Shown here piece after piece: positions 42,522-51,710 of a stretch of 64,000 bases of DNA; the stretch's first letter is position 1, and every line of letters starts with the position of its first letter. Source of the DNA: Acidobacteriaceae bacterium KBS 146 (GTDB lineage: Bacteria; Acidobacteriota; Terriglobia; Terriglobales; Acidobacteriaceae). Below the pieces are notes generated by a model. It searched no databases and was not told the origin of the DNA. It worked only from the letters and a program-made list of their open reading frames with translations. The DNA is taken from assembly GCA_000688615.1 (NCBI GenBank), contig JHVA01000001.1, forward strand, positions 4,932,385-4,996,384. The letters run 5' to 3'. Both the position numbers and the translations under genes were made by a program.

Positions 42522-43562
42522 ATGCCCCCGCGTTTTCGCCCTTTTTTGACCGGCCCGATGCCGCTGGCCAGCGCATCTCTGCTTGTGCTGGCTCTTTTGA
42601 CCGGCTGCCGGCAGGATATGCACGACCAGCCGAAGATGTTTCCGCTGCGCTCGACGACGTTCTATTCTGACGGGCGTTCGGTCCGGCCGCAGGTGCAGGG
42701 AACGGTGGCCCGCTCTCAAACCCAGTCACCGGATTACTTCACGACAGGGATGGTCAACGGAGCTGAGGGGGACGGTCTTCCTTTCAAAGCGACCGATGTC
42801 GTGTTGCGACGCGGACAAGAGCGCTACAACATCTATTGCTCGCCATGTCACTCCCGCGTAGGCAACGGCAAGGGGATGATTGTCCAGCGTGGCTACTATC
42901 AGGCGACGAGCTTCCACTCTGACCGGCTGCGGCGAGCGCCCCTCGGCCACTTCTTTTCGGTCATCACGAACGGCTACGGTGCGATGCCCGAATATGCCGC
43001 TCAACTGACGCCGCAGGACCGTTGGGCAGTCGTGGCTTACATTCGCGCGCTGCAGCTGAGCCAGAGCGCTGTTACGGATGATGTGGCCCAAGGCGCACGA
43101 GTGTCGCGCATGGACGCTGTGGTCGAAGAGTCGGGGCTGCCCAAGGGTTTTCTCGACTCATGGGCTGGTTCGCCACTGCCGCAAGCGGTTTCAACGGTCG
43201 TCTCTTCGGCTGCGCAGCCTGCACAAGCGACGAAACAGGGAACCCCGGCAACTCCAGGGAAGAGCGTCTCAGGAAGTGGCAAGTCTGATCCCGCTGCAGC
43301 AGCAGCAAAAGTAGTCAAGGGTGATCCTGCGAAGGGCAAGACGCTCTATGCGCAGAATTGCTCCGTATGTCATCAGCCGACACGGGCGGGCATGCCTCCG
43401 GTGTTTCCTTCGCTGCTTGGCGTCGTGGATCGCGTAGGAGAGACAAGGGTCCGCACGGTAGCCCGCACCGGGATTCCGGATGCGAAGCCACCGATGCCGC
43501 CGCATCCCAACCTGACCGACAAGGATATTACGGACCTGGTTGCGTTTCTGCGAACGAAATAG
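42522..43562 (+). CDS. Dihaem cytochrome c lipoprotein: ActE-like domain fused to a second cytochrome c domain
   Basis: 346 residues. Lipobox LLTGC (Cys29). The first part (about 30-180) has DQPKMFPLRSTTFYSDGRS, CSPCH (106-110), GKGMIVQRGYYQATSFHSDRLR and PLGHFFSVITNGYGAMPEYA, which is the pattern of subunit E of alternative complex III. After an Ala/Pro/Ser-rich linker (about 222-262) comes a second domain with CSVCH (280-284) and PPMPPHPNLTDKDITDLVAFLR. The other alternative complex III genes are not nearby. It may be a stand-alone electron carrier derived from ActE. The second domain resembles those in copper-oxidase or alcohol-dehydrogenase chains. Confidence 0.82.
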   Translation: MPPRFRPFLTGPMPLASASLLVLALLTGCRQDMHDQPKMFPLRSTTFYSDGRSVRPQVQGTVARSQTQSPDYFTTGMVNGAEGDGLPFKATDVVLRRGQERYNIYCSPCHSRVGNGKGMIVQRGYYQATSFHSDRLRRAPLGHFFSVITNGYGAMPEYAAQLTPQDRWAVVAYIRALQLSQSAVTDDVAQGARVSRMDAVVEESGLPKGFLDSWAGSPLPQAVSTVVSSAAQPAQATKQGTPATPGKSVSGSGKSDPAAAAAKVVKGDPAKGKTLYAQNCSVCHQPTRAGMPPVFPSLLGVVDRVGETRVRTVARTGIPDAKPPMPPHPNLTDKDITDLVAFLRTK

Positions 43563-43591
43563 GCGGTCAGGCCAACCGTTAGGATTCGCTT

Positions 43592-44167
43592 CTACCGCTC
43601 CGGCACCTGCCACCCTGCGAGGGTTTGTGCCAGGTCGATCTTATCGGCTCCGCCCTTCGTGGTGGCCTCCGCCATCTTAGGAAAGGCTCCAGCGATATCC
43701 GAAGACTGCGCCCATACAGGGACGTCCTTGAGTGTGTAGTGATAGTCGATGCTTGTCTCCGGGAAGCCGCTGGGGCCAGTTTTAACCGGCGTGGAGTTGT
43801 CGATGGAACTTACTTCGCGGTGGCCGTAGCAAAAGCGGGGAGCGAAGCGCTGGCCGGTTCTGCTGACGGTATAGCGCGTCGTCTTGACTGCGGACTCGTA
43901 AGTGGATTCGAGCAGGCGCGCGCGGACGAGTGCATTCATCTGCTTAGTCTCTTCTGGGTCGGAGGTGGCGAAAGGAAACCGGATGTTAGGAAAAAGGCAC
44001 TCCGACCTTTCCAGAAAGTAGGTATTGATGGCTTTCGTGAAATTTTCCGGCGTGGGCTTCGCCTTTGTATTGCAACCGGCGAAGATCCAGAGAGAGGCGA
44101 GAAGAAGAGCAGTTTTCGTTGCAAAGGTGCGTGGGCTGGACGGTGTTCTGAGATAGGCGCGTTCCAT
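43592..44167 (-). CDS. Lipoprotein of unknown function
   Basis: 191 residues with a lipoprotein signal (LLLASLWIFAGC). The mature part has KPTPENFTKAINTYFLERSECLFPNIRFP, like the start of uncharacterised small envelope proteins, then a beta-rich segment (TRYTVSRTGQRFAPRFCYGHREVSSI) ending YHYTLKDVPVWAQ. Two cysteines (ECLF and FCYG) could pair. I do not recognise the family by name. It is convergent with the cytochrome gene and divergent from the TlpA-like gene. Confidence 0.72.
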   Translation of the reverse strand: MERAYLRTPSSPRTFATKTALLLASLWIFAGCNTKAKPTPENFTKAINTYFLERSECLFPNIRFPFATSDPEETKQMNALVRARLLESTYESAVKTTRYTVSRTGQRFAPRFCYGHREVSSIDNSTPVKTGPSGFPETSIDYHYTLKDVPVWAQSSDIAGAFPKMAEATTKGGADKIDLAQTLAGWQVPER

Positions 44168-44347
44168 TCGATCTCCTGAATTCTTAAGCCGGAGAACAGT
44201 CTCCGATCAATTATTTTTCTTCTTTCGTCTGAGATGCGATTTATGAAGGACATGGCGTTACCTTGTTGGGATCGATTCCCGACGAGGTGGGTTGGCAATG
44301 GGGACTTTGTCACCAGTCGGAAAGCGAGCCTATAGTTGGCAGAGCCG

Positions 44348-44911
44348 ATGCGCGATTCTTTCTTTTCCGGACGGGTTGTCCTTTACAGCGGAGCGGGGCT
44401 GGTTGCGATCGCAATCGCCTTTGTCTGGTTCTTCTATCTTCCCCATCGCGCAGGCGTGCGACCCGTGCAGCAGCGAGCTTCCATGCCTGCTCTTACTTTG
44501 AATCTGATTGACGGTGGAGTCTGGCGACTGAGCGACCACCAGGGCCAGGTGGTCGCAATCAATTACTGGGCGAGTTGGTGCAGTCCGTGCTGGCAGGAGA
44601 CACCGATGTTGGCAAAACTCAGTCGGGAGCGGCAAAGCGATGGATTTGAGGTCTTGGGAGTGTCGGTGGATGAACGCAGCTCAAACGAGATTCCGTCAGA
44701 GGTGAGGCATTTTGTGGAGACACTTCATGTCCCCTATCCCATCGCAATCACCGCGCCGATGTCACAGCTGGCTTATGGAATGGACGGCTTGCCGACGACC
44801 ATTCTGGTTGACCGTCAGGGAAGGGTGGCGCAGACCTATGTGGGAGCCCTGGACGAGACGCGGTTTCGCAAAGACGTCCAGGTTCTTCTCAAAGAATCTG
44901 GACGTCTTTAA
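44348..44911 (+). CDS. Membrane-anchored TlpA-like thioredoxin
   Basis: 187 residues from ATG 44348 (a TTG at 44336 is possible; neither has a strong ribosome site). An N-terminal helix LYSGAGLVAIAIAFVWFFYL anchors it with the domain in the periplasm. The thioredoxin fold of the TlpA/ResA type has the redox motif WCSPCW and a cis-Pro in GLPTTILVD. Such proteins reduce apocytochrome c cysteines or act in disulfide exchange. That agrees with the cytochrome c genes 1-2 kb upstream, though the link is only positional. Confidence 0.88.
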   Translation: MRDSFFSGRVVLYSGAGLVAIAIAFVWFFYLPHRAGVRPVQQRASMPALTLNLIDGGVWRLSDHQGQVVAINYWASWCSPCWQETPMLAKLSRERQSDGFEVLGVSVDERSSNEIPSEVRHFVETLHVPYPIAITAPMSQLAYGMDGLPTTILVDRQGRVAQTYVGALDETRFRKDVQVLLKESGRL

Positions 44912-44954
44912 ACCTGTTTCGAGTCGATAGCGGTATCGCGACGGCGAGGAAGAA

Positions 44955-45542
44955 CTACTTCTGCGCTTCTCCGAAGTAGAAGTGTTCCACAGCCAGACAG
45001 AAGATGTGTTCGAGCGCCAGGTGGCACTCCTGTATGTTCATGGTCACATCAGACGGGATGATGACGTTGTGATCGCACAGGGACTTCATCTGGCCTCCGC
45101 CATTGCCCGTAAAGCCAACGGTGGTGATATTCATCTCCTTTGCCTGGTGCAGCGCCTGAAGGATGTTTTTGGAGTTTCCTGAGGTAGAGATTCCGAGAAA
45201 GACATCGCCTTGCTGACCGAGAGCTTCAATCTGGCGCGCAAAGGCACACTCGAATCCGAAGTCGTTTCCTGCAGCCGTCATGATGGAGCTGTCTGTGGTG
45301 AGGGCGAGGGCTCGCATGGCGGGGCGGTTGTGAACGAGCCTTACCACGAACTCGGCGACGAGATGTTGAGCGTCCGCTGCCGAGCCTCCATTTCCTGCGA
45401 CCATCAGCTTTCGGCCGGAGAGCATCGCTTGGGCGGTCACCTTTGCAATGGTCTCCACGGTTTCGGCAATCTGGGGATCTGCCAGTGTCGCTTGCAGCGT
45501 AGAGATCGTTTGCGCAAGCTGCTTCTCAACAAGTTGTTTCAT
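44955..45542 (-). CDS. gmhA: Sedoheptulose-7-phosphate isomerase (phosphoheptose isomerase)
   Basis: 195 residues from ATG 45542; the frame extends upstream without family similarity. SIS-domain isomerase: LMVAGNGGSAADAQHLVAEF, LTTDSSIMTAAGNDFGFECAFARQIEALG, FLGISTSGNSKNILQALHQAK, HLALEHIFCLAVEH. It makes D-glycero-D-manno-heptose 7-phosphate for LPS core or heptose nucleotide synthesis. Related LPS genes are elsewhere in the window (lpx operon). Divergent from the esterase gene. Confidence 0.92.
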   Translation of the reverse strand: MKQLVEKQLAQTISTLQATLADPQIAETVETIAKVTAQAMLSGRKLMVAGNGGSAADAQHLVAEFVVRLVHNRPAMRALALTTDSSIMTAAGNDFGFECAFARQIEALGQQGDVFLGISTSGNSKNILQALHQAKEMNITTVGFTGNGGGQMKSLCDHNVIIPSDVTMNIQECHLALEHIFCLAVEHFYFGEAQK

Positions 45543-45675
45543 GCCTTCTCCGAGGTCAGATTGCTGCCTGCTATAAGGGTACGGGATTGTTAACCGAAAA
45601 ATCCATTCGCGTAGATGGCGATTTCGTTGCAAATTGTTACAGGGAAGCAAAATACGAAGAGGAGCTTTATCAAAA

Positions 45676-46575
45676 GTGCGATCGCTGTTGGTATGTCTTG
45701 TGGCTTTAGTCGTGACGTCGCCTTGTGTCTTTGCGCAGCAACCGGCTCAATCAAGTGGCAACGAAGTGCTGTTATGGCCTGCAGGAGCTCCGGGGGCGCT
45801 CGGAAGTGACGACACCGATAAGCCGGAGATCACGGTATTTCTTCCGACGGCACCGAATCCGACGAAGACAGGTGTCGTCGTTGCTCCGGGAGGCGGATAT
45901 CAGCACCTTGCGATAGACAAGGAAGGATTTGCGATTGCGCATTGGCTCAACGATCATGGCGTTGCTGCCTTTGTTCTGCGGTATCGCCTGGGGCCGCGAT
46001 ATCACCATCCCGTCGAGCTGGGAGATGCTCAGCGCGCGATTCGTCTGGTACGAGCCCATGCCGCGGAATATGGCATCGCCGAAGATCATCTGGGGATGTG
46101 GGGATTTTCTGCCGGAGGTCATCTTACCGCGAGTGCAGGAACGCACTTCGATCTGGGCGACTCTGGTTCCACCGATCCGATCGGGCAGAAGAGCAGCCGG
46201 CCTGATTTCCTCATCCTCTCCTATCCGGTGATCACGTTGATGGATCCGTCGGTGCATCAGGGATCGAAGCGAAATCTTCTCGGCGAGAATCCTAATCCTG
46301 AGCTGGTTACGCTCATGTCCAACGAGCTTCAGGTGACACCGCAGACTCCGCCGACGTTTCTCTTCTCCACGACGGACGACAAGACGGTTCCGATTGCGAA
46401 CAGCGTGATGTTTTATGAGGCGCTGGTTCGTGCAGGAGTTCCGGCGGAGATGCATATCTTTCAGCATGGAGCGCATGGAGCAGGGCTGGCGACGGCGAAT
46501 CCACAACTCAGCGTCTGGCCCGATCTTTTGATCAAGTGGATGAGGGAGCGCGGGTATGCCGCGCCGACCCCATAG
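45676..46575 (+). CDS. Secreted alpha/beta hydrolase (BD-FAE/acetyl-esterase type)
   Basis: 299 residues from GTG 45676 (GGAG 11 nt upstream). Signal peptide LLVCLVALVVTSPCVFAQ. Core: APGGGYQHLAIDKEGFAIAHWL (oxyanion hole), nucleophile GFSAGG, acid in TTDDKTVP and His in HGAHGAG. The family includes secreted esterases that remove acetyl or feruloyl groups from plant polysaccharides. A polysaccharide-deacetylating role fits the mannosidase genes, but the substrate is unknown. It is followed by a small gene after 10 bp. Confidence 0.87.
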   Translation: MRSLLVCLVALVVTSPCVFAQQPAQSSGNEVLLWPAGAPGALGSDDTDKPEITVFLPTAPNPTKTGVVVAPGGGYQHLAIDKEGFAIAHWLNDHGVAAFVLRYRLGPRYHHPVELGDAQRAIRLVRAHAAEYGIAEDHLGMWGFSAGGHLTASAGTHFDLGDSGSTDPIGQKSSRPDFLILSYPVITLMDPSVHQGSKRNLLGENPNPELVTLMSNELQVTPQTPPTFLFSTTDDKTVPIANSVMFYEALVRAGVPAEMHIFQHGAHGAGLATANPQLSVWPDLLIKWMRERGYAAPTP

Positions 46576-46584
46576 GAAAGACGG

Positions 46585-46857
46585 ATGACGATAGCAGAGT
46601 TCAAAACGACAGATCCGGAGGGGCTGCGGGCGTCTCTCCGAGCCCTGTGGTGGGATGCACAGGGCAACTGGGATCGTGCCCATGAGATTGCGCAGGACGT
46701 CGATAATGCCGAGGGCGCGTGGGTTCACGCTTACCTGCACCGGAAGGAGGGTGACCTGTCGAACGCAGGTTACTGGTATCGCCGTGCAGGCCAGCAGGCC
46801 GCTCGGGGCGATCTGGAGGCCGAATGGTCCCGCATCGTAGAGGCCCTCCTCGGTTAG
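46585..46857 (+). CDS. Small TPR-like protein, unknown function
   Basis: 90 residues, 10 bp after the esterase gene, so probably in the same transcript. It has no signal peptide. Sequence is helical with Trp-rich repeats (RALWWDAQGNWDRAHEIAQD; GAWVHAYLHRKEGDLSNAGY; WYRRAGQQAARGDLEAEW) that read like two TPR/Sel1-type hairpins. Conserved-looking but not a named family to me. Confidence 0.72.
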   Translation: MTIAEFKTTDPEGLRASLRALWWDAQGNWDRAHEIAQDVDNAEGAWVHAYLHRKEGDLSNAGYWYRRAGQQAARGDLEAEWSRIVEALLG

Positions 46858-47078
46858 CTACTGGCCGTGCGAGGCAGGCAGCCGCAAAGATTTCCGTCTT
46901 TGGCCTGGATTTCGTGCTTTGTGTCGCGCCTTCGTTTGTGTAGATTAAAGGAATCAGTACATAGCCTTTGCTCCCACGCCGCAGCTAAGGCCGAACTGCA
47001 GTTTCGTTCTCTCCGAACGGTTAGAGCTGCATGTTTCTTTTTCCGAATTTCAATCTCTATCGACAGGTGATCGAATCC

Positions 47079-48524
47079 ATGCGTGTTGCCGCAATGAAGG
47101 TGTTCCTGGCGCTTCTGTTGATGCTGGGGGTAGGCGGGCCCATGTTGGCCGGCCAGACGGCTCTTGCCCAGACCCCCGCAGAAGCTTCCGCATCGCAGTC
47201 CCAGTCAGACCGGCTGGCGGCTCTAGAAAAGCAAAATGCCAACAACGCGACGGCGATCGCCGCAGCGCAAACCGCGGGAGATAACGGCTGGATGCTGGTT
47301 TCTGCGGCTCTGGTGCTGATGATGAGCGGCCCCGGGCTTGCGCTCTTCTACGGCGGCCTGGTCAGAAAAAAGAACGTTCTGGGAACCATGATGCAGACCT
47401 TCGCCATGATGGCCCTGGTGACGGTGCTCTGGGCGCTGGTCACGTACTCGCTCGCCTTCGGGCAGGGAAATGCCTTTATCGGCGGCTTCCACAATGCCTT
47501 TCTTCACGGCGTCGGTCTCGCACCCGATCCGGCGTATGCGGCCACCATCCCGCTGCAGACGTTCATGATCTACCAGCTGATGTTTGCCATCATCACGCCG
47601 GCTCTGATTACGGGAGCTTTTGCGGAACGCATGAAGTTCTCTTCGATGCTGGTCTTTATGACGCTCTGGACGCTATTTATCTATAGCCCGATGGCGCACA
47701 TGGTTTGGGGCAAGGGAGGGTTGCTCAATGCGGCGCAGGCCGGGCGGATCCCGTGCCTCGACTTCGCCGGAGGAACCGTGGTGCATGTCACCTCGGGTGT
47801 ATCGGCGCTGGTAACGGCTATCTTTCTGGGTAAGCGTCTCGGCTTCCCGCGGGAACCGATGCCGCCCCACTCGGTTGTCCTCAGCTTTGTGGGAGCTTGC
47901 TTGTTGTGGGTTGGCTGGTTCGGATTCAACGCCGGTTCGGCGCTCTCCGCTGGAACGCTGGCGACGTCTGCCTTCGTTGCAACGCACTTTGGTGCTGCCG
48001 CCGCCGCTATCGGCTGGATCATCGCTGAGTGGATCCGTCAAGGCAAGCCGTCGGCACTGGGTGCGATCTCGGGCGCAGTCGCCGGGCTGGTTGCTATCAC
48101 TCCGGCCGCCGGGTTTGTAACTCCGATCTCTGCTCTCTGGATCGGTTTGCTGGCAGGCGTCTTCTGCTACCTGATGGTCGTCAAGGTCAAGTCGTGGTTC
48201 GGCTATGATGACTCTCTTGACGCTTTTGGCGTTCACGGAGCAGGCGGTACGCTGGGAGCCATCCTGACCGGAATCTTTGCCAACAGCACCATCAACCCGA
48301 TCTTTGGTGCGGGCAAGGCCACGGGTCTGTTAGAAGGGAACTGGCATCAGCTGATCAATCAGATCGGGGGTGTCGCTATCGCCTGGAGTATTTCGATCGT
48401 GGGTACGCTCATTATTTTGTTCGTTGTAGACAAGACAATGGGCCTTAGGGTGAGTGAGGAAGAAGAGCGCGACGGTCTTGATCTCTCCCAACACGGCGAA
48501 GAAGGTTACGATTGGGCGCACTAA
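47079..48524 (+). CDS. amt: Ammonium transporter
   Basis: 481 residues from ATG 47079 (AGGTGA upstream); a frame start 48 bp earlier is less likely. Amt/Rh fold: an N-terminal signal segment plus about 11 transmembrane helices. Key parts are LYGGLVRKKNVLGTMMQTFAMM, PLQTFMIYQLMFAIITPALI, LDFAGGTVVHVTSG (pore His), DAFGVHGAGGTLGAILTG (second pore His). The gene precedes glnB and glnD, the standard nitrogen-sensing set, and PII probably blocks the channel at high nitrogen. Confidence 0.94.
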   Translation: MRVAAMKVFLALLLMLGVGGPMLAGQTALAQTPAEASASQSQSDRLAALEKQNANNATAIAAAQTAGDNGWMLVSAALVLMMSGPGLALFYGGLVRKKNVLGTMMQTFAMMALVTVLWALVTYSLAFGQGNAFIGGFHNAFLHGVGLAPDPAYAATIPLQTFMIYQLMFAIITPALITGAFAERMKFSSMLVFMTLWTLFIYSPMAHMVWGKGGLLNAAQAGRIPCLDFAGGTVVHVTSGVSALVTAIFLGKRLGFPREPMPPHSVVLSFVGACLLWVGWFGFNAGSALSAGTLATSAFVATHFGAAAAAIGWIIAEWIRQGKPSALGAISGAVAGLVAITPAAGFVTPISALWIGLLAGVFCYLMVVKVKSWFGYDDSLDAFGVHGAGGTLGAILTGIFANSTINPIFGAGKATGLLEGNWHQLINQIGGVAIAWSISIVGTLIILFVVDKTMGLRVSEEEERDGLDLSQHGEEGYDWAH

Positions 48525-48560
48525 CGTTGAGGGGCATGGGCCCGAGAGGACGATACGACT

Positions 48561-48899
48561 ATGCAGAAGATTGAAGCGGTGATTCAGCCTTCGAAGCTGG
48601 ATGCGGTGAAAGATGCTCTGGTGGAGATCGGCGTAGACGGTATGACCATTCTGGAGGCCCGTGGACACGGCCGCCAGAAAGGACATACCGAGGTCTACCG
48701 CGGACGCGAATACTCCGTTGACCTATTGCCGAAGGTAAAGCTGGAGATCGTCGTTACCGACACCATGGTCGACGATGCCGTCAATGCAATCATTGCGGCG
48801 GCTCGTACCGGGACCATCGGCGACGGCAAGATCTTCGTCTCCAGGATCGATGAGGCAATTCGAATCCGCAACGACGAACGCGGCGAGATTGCTCTCTGA
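48561..48899 (+). CDS. glnB: PII nitrogen regulatory protein
   Basis: 112 residues. The T-loop contains YRGREYSVDLLP with Tyr51, the uridylylation site. C-terminal signature DGKIFVSRIDEAIRIRNDERGE. It senses ATP/ADP and 2-oxoglutarate and acts on Amt and other targets. It follows amt by 36 bp and precedes glnD, whose product would modify Tyr51. GlnB or GlnK naming cannot be separated by sequence; the amt linkage favours GlnK-like use. Confidence 0.95.
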   Translation: MQKIEAVIQPSKLDAVKDALVEIGVDGMTILEARGHGRQKGHTEVYRGREYSVDLLPKVKLEIVVTDTMVDDAVNAIIAAARTGTIGDGKIFVSRIDEAIRIRNDERGEIAL

Positions 48900-48965
48900 G
48901 CTCTGTCAAGAGGCATGAGAGCAACACTCGTTGATTGACTTAACCTGAAGACTCGGGGAGATGGG

Positions 48966-51599
48966 ATGCAGGCGAGCGAGTCCACGGGCGGCGAGCGGCG
49001 CAACTTATATCAGCGAAGGATGCTGGAGATCCGTGGCGCCTTCGAGGCTGGGGGCTCGGGCTCCTCGGCGATTGCTGCCCGCACTTCTGCCGTCGACGAG
49101 ATGGTGACGGGCCTGTGGCGAGAAGCCCAGTGCAGCAACCGCTATCTCAACTCCGGAATCGCTCTTCTTGCAGTCGGCGGGTACGGGCGCAAAGAGCTGT
49201 TTCCGTACTCGGACGTCGATCTCCTCTTCCTTCTCGATGCCAAAATCAATGAGAAGGACATCAAGGAATCCATCCGCCGGATATGTCAGGAGATGTGGGA
49301 TGGCGGCATTCGCGTCTCCCAGGCCGTTCGCCGGATCGCTGAGTGCGAGCGGTTCTCTGAAGATAACGCCGAATTTACCTATGCAGTGATGGATCACCGC
49401 CTGCTGGCTGGCGATGGCGCACTATATTCCAAACTGGCGAACGACGTGGTGCCGAAGCTGCTGGACCGGGATCGCAATGCGATTCTCGACGGACTGCTCG
49501 GCCTGACAGAGGAGCGTCATGCCAAGTACGGCAGCACCCTCTTTCATCTTGAGCCGAACATCAAGGACTGCCCGGGCGGCCTTCGCGACGTCCACGTTCG
49601 AGGATGGTTGAGGGCGTTTGAGGAGAAGCGGAAGGATACGGCGACCAGTGACGATGATCTTGGGTTCGGCCAGGCGGTGGAGTTCCTTCGCCTGGTGCGT
49701 TGCTTTCTGCATTACCGGCATGAGCGGGATGACAACACGCTGGACTGGCAGGCCCAGGATGCCGCGGCCTCCATTTCGACGGGACTCAATGGCGACCGCC
49801 AGGCAGTGGATCCGGCGTACTGGATGCGGAATTACTTCCGCCATGCACGCAGCATCGAACGTGCCCTGAAGCGAGCCATTGAAGATCTGCCGTCACGCAA
49901 GCGGCAGAAAAAGTTCACCCTGAAGCGTGAGAGGGCGGTCGAAAGTTCTGGAGAGTTTCGAATCGAGCGGGGGCAAGCAATCCTCAAGCCAGCTCCCGCG
50001 CCTGGCGCCGGGGCGGAAGATCCCGCCCATCATCCCGAGGTGGTGCTCGATATCTTTGCCGCGATGGCGCGGACTGGTTGTTCGCTCGAAAGAAGCTCCG
50101 AGGAGAGAATCTCGCATTCGCTTGGCCCCATCTCTGCAAGCCTCGAAGAGGGCCCGGCGCTGTGGGCTCGCCTCAAGGAGATTCTTCTGGGGCCGCATGC
50201 CGGAGATGCGTTGCGCGCCATGCATGTCCTCGGACTGCTGGAGCTCCTGATCCCGGAGTTTCACGGGATCGACGCACTCGTCATTCGCGATGCCTATCAC
50301 CGCTATACGGTGGACGAGCACACCTTTGTGCTGATCGATACGCTTCATCGGCTAGAAGCTGCGGGGGATGCTTCTCGACAGGAAAAGGGATCACATGCGG
50401 ACTGGGCGGCGCGATTCGGCTCTCTGATCCGGGAGCTTCCTCATCCGGCGCTGCTTTACCTGATGGCGTTGTTGCATGACACCGGTAAGGGCCGCAGCAC
50501 AGGAGATCACGCGGAAGAGAGCTCCCTGATGGCGCGCGGCCTGCTGGCGCGACTGGAGCTCGACTCCTACGAGAGCGAGCTGGTTCTGGGTCTGATTGAG
50601 AAGCATCTGGAGATGTCGTCGACCTTGCGCCGGGATATCTTCGATGCCGAGACGGTGCGTGCCTTTGCGGGGAAGGTTCAGACACCGGAGCTGCTGCGCA
50701 TGCTCACGCTGTTCACGTACGCCGATATCAATGCTGTTCATCCGGATGCGCTCACGCCCTGGAAGGCCGAGAATCTATGGCGTCTCTACATTGCGACCGC
50801 GAACTACCTGGATCGCAGCGTCGATGATGAGCGTGTAGGAGCGCAGGAGGCCCGCGAACTGGTGGAAAGAGTTTCGGCTCTGGTTCCTGACCAGAGGGTG
50901 GCGGTTGCTGCGTTTCTCGAGGGATTTCCCGAGCGTTACGTGTTGACGCGCTCCCCGGAGCAGATTCGGACCCACTTCAACATGGCCGAGCGATTGAACA
51001 CCGATCGGGTGCAGCTTGATTTCCGTTACGCTCCGTCAGTGAGTGAGCTGACGGTGGTTACGCCTGACCGCGCTCTGCTGTTTGCCAACATGACAGGAGC
51101 CCTTGCGGCCTGGGGAATGAACATCGTCACCGCCGATGCCTTCTCCAACCGGAACGGAATCGTGGTCGACAGCTTCCGGTTTACCGACACTTTTCGCACG
51201 CTCGAGATGAATCACTCTGAGCATGACCGGTTCGTGAAAAGCATCTACGACGTCATGATTGGAACGATTTCGGTTGAGAAGCTTCTCAGTGGCCGCCGTC
51301 GCGGCCGTCGAAAGGCACCGAAGATTGTTGTCGAGCCCAGAGTCGAGTTTCACGAGGAAGCGTCTTCTCACAGCACCCTGGTCGAAGTCATCGCGCAGGA
51401 TCTTCCGGGCCTTCTACGAGCGCTGAGTCTCACTATCGCGGCCCATGGGCACAATATTGAGGTGGCGTTGGTCGATACGGAAGGAGAGACGGCGATCGAC
51501 GTGTTCTATCTCACCCACAACGCCTCTAAGCTCGAAAAAAAGCAACAGCGGGCTCTGCGTTCGGCGTTGTTGGAGGCGATGGAGGAGAACGCTCGTTAG
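48966..51599 (+). CDS. glnD: PII uridylyltransferase / uridylyl-removing enzyme
   Basis: 877 residues, standard length. Nucleotidyltransferase domain GGYGRKELFPYSDVDLLFLL with the two Asp, PII-UTase linker (PNIKDCPGGLRDVHV), HD domain with LLHDTGKGRSTGDHAEE for de-uridylylation, and two C-terminal ACT domains (ELTVVTPDRALLFANMTGAL and LVEVIAQDLPGLLRALSLTI) that sense glutamine. It modifies the PII protein encoded just upstream. Complete, with no missing catalytic residue seen. Confidence 0.95.
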   Translation: MQASESTGGERRNLYQRRMLEIRGAFEAGGSGSSAIAARTSAVDEMVTGLWREAQCSNRYLNSGIALLAVGGYGRKELFPYSDVDLLFLLDAKINEKDIKESIRRICQEMWDGGIRVSQAVRRIAECERFSEDNAEFTYAVMDHRLLAGDGALYSKLANDVVPKLLDRDRNAILDGLLGLTEERHAKYGSTLFHLEPNIKDCPGGLRDVHVRGWLRAFEEKRKDTATSDDDLGFGQAVEFLRLVRCFLHYRHERDDNTLDWQAQDAAASISTGLNGDRQAVDPAYWMRNYFRHARSIERALKRAIEDLPSRKRQKKFTLKRERAVESSGEFRIERGQAILKPAPAPGAGAEDPAHHPEVVLDIFAAMARTGCSLERSSEERISHSLGPISASLEEGPALWARLKEILLGPHAGDALRAMHVLGLLELLIPEFHGIDALVIRDAYHRYTVDEHTFVLIDTLHRLEAAGDASRQEKGSHADWAARFGSLIRELPHPALLYLMALLHDTGKGRSTGDHAEESSLMARGLLARLELDSYESELVLGLIEKHLEMSSTLRRDIFDAETVRAFAGKVQTPELLRMLTLFTYADINAVHPDALTPWKAENLWRLYIATANYLDRSVDDERVGAQEARELVERVSALVPDQRVAVAAFLEGFPERYVLTRSPEQIRTHFNMAERLNTDRVQLDFRYAPSVSELTVVTPDRALLFANMTGALAAWGMNIVTADAFSNRNGIVVDSFRFTDTFRTLEMNHSEHDRFVKSIYDVMIGTISVEKLLSGRRRGRRKAPKIVVEPRVEFHEEASSHSTLVEVIAQDLPGLLRALSLTIAAHGHNIEVALVDTEGETAIDVFYLTHNASKLEKKQQRALRSALLEAMEENAR

Positions 51600-51710
51600 G
51601 CCGCTTTCGCTCTGCTCTTGCCCAATGCAGGAAAGAGTCAGAGTAAAGATCTCATACCCAGGTTGCGTTAAAGATGAGCGTTTGAGTGGATACAGTCTTA
51701 TTATTAACTC

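Noticed and set aside
46858..47078. Possible sigma54 promoter before amt
   Set aside because: TGGC and TGC words near 46900 have the wrong spacing for the -24/-12 pattern.
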